64,000 nucleotides of DNA, taken from contig BSYQ01000013.1 in assembly GCA_030272585.1 (NCBI GenBank), positions 1,488,001 to 1,552,000 of the forward strand, given 5' to 3'. The DNA comes from Bryopsis sp. KO-2023. Its lineage: Eukaryota; Chlorophyta; Ulvophyceae; Bryopsidales; Bryopsidaceae. Below, in pieces: positions 10,468 to 20,100 of this stretch. Under the pieces are notes generated by a model. The model did no database searches, was not told where the DNA came from, and was given only the letters and a program-made list of their open reading frames with translations. Numbering within the stretch: the first letter of the stretch is position 1; each line of letters begins with the position of its first letter. Both the position numbers and the translations under genes were made by a program.

Positions 10468-10697
10468 CACTATGGGAAAACCCGCTCTGTGCGGGGTTGG
10501 TCGAATCTCCGCCAAATATCGAAGAACGTCGAACTGACGAATTAAGACCCGAAACAGAACAGAAACGTATCAGGAACGGTCGGATGTACCTGGGTTCGAC
10601 TCCCAGGCGTTCCAATCCCCTTACAACTGGGGTCGCGAAAAAGTCGTCAGCGACTGGAATTCGCGACCCCGCACAGATGTCTGTGCGGGGTTATAAA
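10468..10697 (+). repeat. Left terminal region of T1 with palindromes and a tRNA-like hairpin
   Basis: It contains the CACTA terminus (10468), one T1 motif (10485-10498), a hairpin of two nested stems resembling a tRNA acceptor plus T-arm (10573-10613, loop TTCGACT), an 11-bp inverted pair GGGGTCGCGAA / TTCGCGACCCC (10629-10639 and 10660-10670) and a palindrome made of two head-to-head T1 motifs (10667-10690). G0 is inserted immediately afterwards. Confidence 0.65.
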
Positions 10698-10729
10698 TGA
10701 TAAGGGGGTCTAGGACCCCGAGACACAAG

Positions 10730-10766
<37 letters not shown>

Positions 10767-10869
10767 TCACTGGGAAGATTAATTTTTACAGGAGGGCCCC
10801 CCTGCCCTATAAACCCTGTCGTACTCCCAATTGTACTACATAACACCCCAAACCCGAGTACTACTATCA
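10698..10869 (-). repeat. G0 3' LTR
   Basis: 172 bp, TG...CA ends. It differs from the partner at 29891-30070 mainly by the length of an internal (AC)n(AG)n microsatellite and one visible T/C change. Confidence 0.92.
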
Positions 10870-10870
10870 A

Positions 10871-10887
10871 TTTGTCCCCCCCCCCAC
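10871..10887 (-). promoter_or_regulatory. G0 polypurine tract
   Basis: A C-run on the plus strand (G-run on the element sense strand) directly inside the 3' LTR, in the place expected for the plus-strand primer. Confidence 0.75.
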
Positions 10888-10971
10888 GAGAGGGTGTCCA
10901 CACCCGTCACAACCCTAGAAAGAAAGAAAGAAAACGGTCGAACTAGAAGAAAAAGAAACCCCAAACAAACC
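10888..10971 (+). repeat. 84-bp inverted repeat, left copy (G0)
   Basis: An exact reverse complement of 29682-29765. This copy sits next to the polypurine tract, while the other covers the apparent start of gag. It includes GGGTGTCCACACCC and an (AGAA)n run. Confidence 0.9.
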
Positions 10972-11153
10972 CATAACAAAAACCCCAACTAAACGTCAAA
11001 CTAAACCCCAAACAAACCGATGAAAAACTCCAAACCAAACCCATGATCAACCCCACAGAAAAACTCCGTTCTGTCTTGAGGCTTGGTCTCTGGCTTGGAC
11101 GGTAGCTTGGTCTCCGGCTTGGTCTGCTTTTCGTTGTCACGCCAGAAGCCATC

Positions 11154-14100
11154 TCAGCCGCCAGCTGGTTGTTCAGCTGGTTCGGCAGCTGGATCATCGA
11201 CTGGTTCTGCCACCAAGTCGATCGGAGGCTCGTCGTCCTCATCCACATCCAAAGGAGGGAAATCCTCATCCAAAGGTGGAGGAAGAGGTCCCAAAGACGA
11301 GGGCTCCGAGGATGGACTCCTGCTGGACACGGAAGGACTTTTTCCTTCGTCCTGTTCTGGGTCCTGTTCTCCTTTTGTTTCTGGTTCGGGTGTTCTCTCT
11401 TTTTCCTGCTTCTCATACTCCTCCGCCCACTTTTTCACCAACGGACCCAAGCGCTTCAGGGCAAGGCCTTTCGGAAAGCCCATGTCCCTTCTCAAGCACT
11501 GATAGCACTCAGTTAGAGTCTGGGTCGTGGGTGGAGCCTGAAGGAGGGGCTGGAAGTCTGGCTCCCGCATGTCCAAATGTAGGTCCTTCAGCTGAACCTG
11601 TGGCGGGTCGATTCGCTGTTCCTGCCACACCCCGTATAAGCGCACGAGGATAATCATGAGGTTCCAGTGGGTTCGGCACACCGTGTGGCTCGTGCATGTG
11701 GTGATCACGTAGCTATCCGCCAGCGCCGGCGGCGAATAGCACCACAAACAGATCGGTGGCTTTTCCCCACGCCTGTCCTTGAACCTCTTGGACATGTCGG
11801 CGAGCGCCTCCTCTTCCTCTCTCTCCTTCCTTTTCTTGGGCGCCGACTTTTCGTCGGTCTTTCCACCGGTCTGTCCCCCGGTCAGGTCGCGGATTCTCCT
11901 TGGTTGTGGCTCTGAGATCATATCGTCGGCTACGTCGGGAATTTCGAAATGTCCCGGTGCACGATTTCTGATTCTCTCCAGCGTTTTGTCCACCTGCGTA
12001 TAGTCATACCCGGCTAGCCGGTGGTTAACCGGAACGTTCCCTTTGCCGTAGTAGACAGGCTCCTCTCCGTCTCTGATCGCAGCAGCAGCTCCAGCACCCT
12101 GCTCGATGATGTCGTCCATCGTCGCCCGACAAAGGTTCTCCACATAGTCCCCAAGACGTGCGGGAACGCTGTGGAGCAACCGGCTCATCAACCCGGACTG
12201 TGCCTCAGACGAGTACACAGCCGTTTGCCAGGCCGACCTTTCGTCTGTGGACGTCAGGTGCGGCTGCTGTTTCGTTAACTGCGATTGCAGCTTTTTCTGC
12301 GTCTGGTTCGCAGTGTCGAGTTCCTTTTGAAGCTGCCTCAGCTCCTGTTCGGCTGTTCCCCTCGCTTGTTGAGCGATTTTCAGATCGTGTTCAAGTTGGC
12401 TCACTTGATTGCAGAGTCGTTGAGCTACACCCTCGAACTTTGTCAGGTGCTTCTCTGCTTGATCCGCCCGCGCGCGTTGTGCGTCGCGTTCTGCACGGAG
12501 TTCCAACACATCGTCTTGCAACCGTTGACACCTAGCTTGGAGAGTAGCTGGGTCGGCGTCACGGTCGTGATACGAACGTCCGTCGTATGACACGCGGTTC
12601 GGCCCACTCACCCAACACGTGGTTCGGCCTGACAGTAGTCGGACCGAACCAGCTCACCATCATCATAGCCACACATTAAGGGAGAGGGCCAGGCCGCCTC
12701 TGAGGTGGCAACCCTCAGTTCGGCCTGGAGCCTCACATTCAGCTTAGGGTCCATTAGGACACGGCCAAGGGGCCATTAGGACGCTGAGTTGGATGAAAGG
12801 GTTGGACAGGCTGTCGGCCCGGCCGAATACTTATTCGGCCCGGACCACAGCCTTATTGTAACTTGGACTATTGTAAAGTTCCTTGTTTGAAAGTGTTTCC
12901 GTGCTCTAGACGTAAGTCCACTCGACTAGTCTATTTTGTTCCAACGTTTGTATCAACTGGTTTCGGAGCCGAAGCCGGAACCAAGACCCATACCACCCGT
13001 ATGTCGAACAGCCACCCTACCTCGCCCCAGTCCTCCGCCGGCACACACGAACACCCGACTTCCCGTTATCTCACGGTGCCAGAGGAGCTGGTCGCACCAC
13101 ATTGGAGAAGATTCTATATCGACCAACTGGCCTTTTGCTACGGCGGCCCAAGCGTTATCGAGGGCGTACCTCCCGGACTTGAGGGACCACCTATTCGAAG
13201 GCCGAGCCCCGTACCACCGCCTACCGGGCCGAACGACAACGACGACACAGAAAGTGTCGGAAGCTGTGACTCCTGCTTCACCGAAGAGGAAAGGAACGAC
13301 CCGGAGTTTCTGCGTTTCTACGCTGAAGTCCAGGAGCACCTACGCAACCGGCGGGCAAACTCGGCCGAGGAACCTCTTCGCAATCGGGACCCACGGCTTG
13401 CACACGGAGTCCAACCATGGACCTCATACCGTACGAGCCAGCCGAAGCCATCGCCTATCCCGACGGAGTGGAGGAGATGAGCGCTGGGGACAGTATGAGC
13501 CTGGGGACCGAAGAAGATCCCCCTCCGGTGCAAGGCGTATTTGTGCAAAACAACATCCAGCACAACGTGCAGAACGTGCACCACGTGGAGGTGAACCAGG
13601 ACGAAACATCTATCACTGTGGCCCAGCTGGCGGCCAACACCGAAGAATGGGCGGGACGTACTCAGGCCGAGCTGTACCAAGCACTCAACGAAGTGCGAGG
13701 AGAACTCCATCATACCCGCGAAGAAGCCGAAGCTCGACAATGGCAAGTGGCCAACGAGCAGGCCGAAGCCATGAACACGGCCCTCGAGAACCAGAGAGCC
13801 GAACTGGAGGACCATCACTGGGAGGACCGCGTTCGGTTGGAAGAGGAGTTCATCCGACGGCTCGAGCACCTCAAAGCCGAGAACGGGCACCTTGTGGCCG
13901 AAATGGAAGAACGAATGCACCTGGCCCAAGAACGTGCGGCCGCCAAGGCAGCTCAAGATTTCCAAGACCTTGGAGCCCGGACCGAAAGGCTCACGTTGCA
14001 AGTGGCAGACCAGCGGGCCGCTGTCGAGACGCTCGGGGTCGAAACAAAGTGTCTACGGGAAGACTACCCATCCGTGGACGAGCTCGTGAAGTTATGGTCC

Positions 14101-17100
14101 AAGCAAGTTCCAGCGCAGCCCCAAGTCATTCCTGTGTACATGGCCGGAGCCGGAACCCAAACTGTGACCCAAACTACACAAGCGCCATCCGGACCACCCC
14201 CGTCTTCCAGTTTTCAAGACGTGCCCCTTGTTTCTCCTATCGTCAGCAACGCACCCGCGGTACCGATTCTCGTGCCACCCAGTGGATTACCCAGCCAACG
14301 GCGAGCCGGACCACCACCAGGACCTGTCATTCGAGAGCCCGGTTCTGTACCGACGGGCGGGCCGAGGCCGAGCCGAAGAGACCCAGCGGCCGCCGCAAGG
14401 CCACCCAGCGGCCAGAACCAAGCCACCAATCCTACACCGCCATCCGGCCAAGGACCTCCTATGGCACCACGTCAAGAACCACCCCCTGGACCCAGTCAAC
14501 CACAGGGAGTTGGAGCTGTCGGATTCAATTCGGGAACGGACCCGTTTGCGGGCCTGGGTTCCTATGCCTCAGTTGGACAGCAAGACCCCAACTCCGGATT
14601 CCGAGACGCTCCAAGAAGACGGCGGCCAGGAGGAGGAGGCGGGGACGATGGTGATGGAGGTGGCGGGCCGAATGGACCAGGAGGATCTGGTGGGCCGAAT
14701 GGACCTGGTGGGCCGAATGGACCGGGAGGAGGACCAAATGGACCTGGCGGCGGGCCGAACGGACCTGGAGGTCCCGGAGGACCTGGCGGACCGGGAGGAC
14801 CATTTGGACCACAATTACCCGGAGGGCCACCAGCAGCCGGAGGCAACGGATTGAGACAAGTCAAGATACCAATGCCACGAGCTTTCAACGGCACCGCGAA
14901 TGTCACGGACTGGCTGATGCGCATGGGCCGATGGTTTCGCGCCCAGGCCATTCCAGAAGAGCTATGGCTTCAGGTCATCTGTGCTAACACGGAGGGCCCT
15001 GCAGCCGAATGGATGAATTTGACCGAGCTCAAAGTAATGGAGGGCCGAAGACAGCCATTTGCCGACTGGCGCTCGTGGGCCGAGGAGGCTCGAAAACTGT
15101 TCCAACCGACGACAACCTCTGAACACGCCCGAGTCGAGTTACGAACCCTGAGGCAGACGACCTCAGTAAAGGACTACATCAAGCGCTACAACAGCGTTTG
15201 TTTCAGGATCCCGGATATGAGTGAAGCGGAGGCATATAGCGCATTCACCGCAGGCTTGCGTGAACCGATCCGAAGTCAAGTTGTTGGCTTCATTCGTGAC
15301 GACGTGCAAGCCGCTATCGAAATGGCCGAACGGCTCGATGGTATCCGTGGACTTCATAACTCGAGTGGAGGCCGGGGTGGAGGAGGTCATCAGCGTTGGA
15401 ATCGAAGATCGAGAGTTAACAGTATTGGCGACAAAGCCGGAGATGATCGTCTCAACTACATTGGTGGAAACCGCGGCCGGGGAGGTTCAAGCCGAGGCCG
15501 AGGCCGAGGCCGTGGCCGCAGTGGGGGAAGATTTGGAGGACGAGGAGGTGGAGGCCGATCTACCACACCAAGTGGAAGAGGAGGCCGGGGTGGAATATCA
15601 TGCTACTTGTGCGGAGGAGATCATGGGATCAGGAATTGTCCCAAGCTCTCGGCCGCAAAGCGTTCGATAAACTGAAGGTCCGGGGCGCGAGGCCACCTAC
15701 CCTGGACACAAATGCGGGTGGTATCAGGGCCGAGGTTCCGGAAGATTTTGGGGAGGAGCAAGCAGAAGGAATAGATGATAGAAAAATGACCAAGAGAGTT
15801 ACTTGGCCGGACAAGGCGGAAGAGCATGAAAAACGGATAGACACTAGCTCCGGCTCGCATAGTTCCAATACTGCAGCGCGAGCCGAGTCCCATGGAACAG
15901 GACTCAATGAAGGAGCGGATGATACTGGCCACGCACGGCCTGGGGTATCATCAGGGGAACCACCATCCACTGTACAGCTCGGCCCGCAAGGCAACCGAGG
16001 GATGGACGGTTCAAATTTTTCTCAAGTGCCGGGGGCACTCAGTCGCGCCGACTCTGCAGTGGCCGACAATTTTTCTTACATCGCCAGGACAGGAAACACC
16101 TGTTCCAAAGGGCGGTTTACTGGCTTCGAGATAGCCATTCAAGTTGGAGACCGACCGGTGAAGGCGTATGTGGATAGCGGAAGTTGGGAAAACTACATCT
16201 CAACGGCAACTCAAGCACGACTGGAATTGGAGGCAACCGGAGAGCACCGCACCCTGGTCATGGCGGATGGTTCCAAGGGCTCAACCCGGGGCCGAGCCGA
16301 ACAAGTTCGATTTCGATCGGGCCGAGCCACTTTTGTCGCGGATTTCCATATCTTTCCCGACATGGCATACGAGATGATTTTGGGCATCCCGTGGCTTGTG
16401 GCCGAAAACCCCGATCTCTGCTTTCGGACACGAACAATCTCGGTTCAGCGGGGGAAGACAAGGATTTCTCTTCCTCTAGCTATCTCGGGCAAGCCTCGAC
16501 CCACCGAGACTATGAGCGTGGGCGACATGGAACAGACATCCGCGGCCAAGCTTTTAAAGGATGCGCGTGCTGGACAGGGAGACGTTGTGATGGTAGTGGT
16601 TACCGAAGCCGAGGCCGAACAAAACGATGAACATACCAAAGATGATATCAGCAAGTTGGTTCGGCCCGAGCTCTCAAAAGCGATCACGCAGCTCTTAACG
16701 GACTACAAGCGAGTCTTCGCATCTGACCTTCCTAAAGGACCACCACCGGTCAGGAACGGTCATGAATTCGAGATCGAACTGGAGGAAGGAACGAAGCCGA
16801 TCTTTCGGCCTATGTACAAGCTCTCTCCAGCCGAACTCGCGGAGGTCCGAAAACAGCTCGACTACATGTTGGACCGGGAGCTGATTCGACCCTCAAAGAG
16901 CCCGTGGGGCGCCCCCATCCTTTTCGCCAACAAAAAGGATGGTGGGCTTCGCTTTTGCATTGACTACCGGTGGATCAACCAGCGGACGGTCAAGAACCGC
17001 TACCCCCTCCCTCTCCCTGAAGAGTTATTGGACCGCCTCCAGGGAGCCAAAATCTTCACTCGGCTGGACTTGCGCTCGGGGTATTGGCAGATGCCCATCC

Positions 17101-20100
17101 GGGCCGAAGATCAGGAGAAGACCGCTTTTCGGACCCGTTATGGGCACTACGAATACAAAGTAGTGCCCTTCGGCCTAACGAACGCACCCCCGCAGTTCAT
17201 GGCGATGGTGAACGACCTCTTCCGGGATTTCCACGATAAGTTTCTGGTGGTCTTCCTGGACGACATCATCGTCTACAGTAAAACGGAGGAGGAACACGCG
17301 GAGCACCCTCGGCTCGTGCTGGACAAACTGGCCGAGCATCAGCTCTACGCGAAGGCGTCAAAGTGTTCCATCGCCGTCAAAGAACTGGATTTCGTGGGGC
17401 ATTGGATTTCGGCCGACGGCATCTCCCCTCATCGCAGCAAGACCCAAGCCATTCAAGATTGGAAGCCCCTACAGTCTGTGCCGGAAGTGCGGAGTTTTCT
17501 GGGCATGGTGTCCTACTACCGACGCTTCATCAGGGAGTTTTCAAGGATTGCTGCTCCCATCCAGAAGCTCGTCAAGAAGGACCAAGCCTGGGAATGGGGT
17601 CCGGCCCAGACAGCAGCGTTTCAAGAGCTCAAGGACCGACTCACTTCGGCCCCAGTACTCTTGATCCCGGACCCGGCCAAGCCGTATGTTGTTGCCACGG
17701 ATGCATCGGACTTCGCATTAGGAGCTACCTTAATGCAGGGCAGCAAGGAGGAAGGTTATCAGCCCATTGCATTTTTGAGCCGTTCCCTGAACTCAGCTGA
17801 GCAGAAGTATTCGGCCTACGAAAGGGAACTATTGGGCATCTCCTATGCTCTCGCCCAATGGCGTCACTACCTGGAAGGAGCTCCTGGTGGAACTACGGTG
17901 TATACGGATCACCTCCCAGCTACCCATTTTCTACAGCAACGCGTCCTTTCACGGACTCAAACGCGTTGGTTGAAGTCTGGATCGTTCCAGTCTATCAAGC
18001 CGAAGATTTTATATCTTCCGGGCCGAGCCAATTTTGTGGCCGATGCGCTTTCTCGCAAGCCACAACTCCGGCTCAATGCGATTTTGGGGGCCAAAATCTC
18101 GCCCGGGGAGGCACAAGACTGGCAAGCCGCCATAAAGGAGGACCCTATTCTTCGACCAATCGTGACCCAACTTGAAGAGGGACGAGCAGTGCAGGGGTAC
18201 ACCCTGACCCCAGATGGACTGCTCATGTATCAAGCCAAGGACGTTGGAGCCGAGCCGAAACTCGTTGTGCCGGTTTCTAAACGCCAGGTGGTATTGCACG
18301 ACCACCACGATGTGCCGATGGCGGGACATCCAGGGAAAGCTCGGACAGCCGAGCTTGTGAGCCGAAGACATTGGTGGAGAGGCTGGCGCCGAGCCGTGAA
18401 CCACTATGTCGAATCGTGCCCCACTTGCCAAATGATGAAGACCGAGAATTCTAAGCAGAAAGGGTTGCTACACCCTCTGCCAGTTCCGGCCTACAAGTGG
18501 GAGCAGCTGACGACCGACCTCGTTACTGACTTACCGAAGTCTAACGGGTACACGGCCGTGGCTGTCTTTGTGGATCGGCTCACGAAGATGTGCAAGTTCG
18601 TCCCGTGCACCAAGGAGGTTTCGGCGAAAGGATATGCCGAGCTCTTTCTCTCCAAAGTATTCCCCACCTCAGGGATACCGGAAGTTATCGTGTCTGATCG
18701 AGACCCAAGATTTACGAGCCAGTTCTACAAGGAGTTGTTTCGGCTCGTGGGCACCGATCTAAGGATGTCGACCGCTCACCATCCGCAATCTGATGGACAG
18801 AGCGAAGTTACAATCCGAACACTGGAGAACTTCCTTCGGCCCTACATTGAAGCAAGGCCGGAGACATGGAGCGAATACCTCAGCACGGCCGAATTTGCTG
18901 CAAACAATTCGGTCAACGCCAGCACCAAATACACCCCTTTCTACCTGATGTATGGGCAACACCCAAGAGGCCTGGAGGCCGACCGGCCGAGTACCAACGT
19001 GGAGGCGGCCGAGGCCATGGTGAGCCGAATGAACCGAGACCTGGAGGAGGCCAAAGCAAACTACGCTTCGGCCCAGGAGACCATGTGTGAGAGCGCCAAC
19101 AAAAAGAGGCGACATGTGGAATTCGCAGTGGGACAGGAGGTTTGCCTCCGAAGTGCCCACCTCCCTCTGGCCGTAACCAAGCACATTCCGGCCAAGGTCA
19201 GGCGACGGTTCATCGGGCCGTTCAAGGTTGAGGCCGTAATATCACCAGTGGCCTATAGGCTCGACCTCCCACCAGGCTGGAGGCTTCACCCTACATTCCA
19301 CGTCTCCAAGCTCAAGGAATACAAGCGGTCCGAGGAGTTCGTGCGGGATGCACCTCCCGGCCCGGCTCTTATCGATGAGCTGGATGGAGAAGAGGAATAC
19401 GAAGTGGAGGCTATTGTCAGGGAGAAAGGAAAGGGAAGAGGAAAACGTTATTTGGTTTGCTGGAAAGGATACCAACCCCATGAGGCAACATGGGAGCCGA
19501 AGGAGAGTCTGACACATTGTTCAGATCTGCTGGCCGAGTTCGTTGCACGAACGGGCCGAGCATGACTGGAGGAAGCTTCTGATGCAACTGACGAGGGTGA
19601 TGGGGGAGTTGGAAGTCATGATGACGAACTGATGAGGTCAACCTCGGCCGGTATGGGACGGTACCTCAAACGAGGCGGTACCTCGGAAGTTCGGAGGGAA
19701 TTCCCATCCCTCGTCACATCAGAGTGTACCTTTCAGTTGCGCACTGTGTCTGACCGGTACCTCATCGGCGAATTTAAGGAGAAGTAACGAAGGCGCTACA
19801 GAAAGCCTTTGTTTGATTGAGTCAGAGAAAAAAAAAGGAGAGAGAGCCCACACGGCCGAACACAGAAAAGAAAGGAAAGAGGAGCCATGGATCTGACAGC
19901 GGCCAACTTGGAGCGTTTTCTGCAGGACGCGCGACAGTCCACTGAGCAGAAGAACAAGCTCGAGGCCGAACTTGCCGAATGGCAAAATAGGGCCAACGAG
20001 GCGGAGAAGCGGGCAAAAGCCGCTGAGGAGAAAGTGGCTCAGTTGGAGGAACAGCTGAAAACGCAGCGCTTGGATGCGTTTCGACAAGCAGCAGTATGGG

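Noticed and set aside
14525..14951. Antisense ORFs rich in Gly, Pro or Arg opposite the Gag glycine tracts (also near 28090-28323 and 62494-62929)
   Set aside because: They are complements of GGN/CCN repeats in the Gag linkers and have no independent features.
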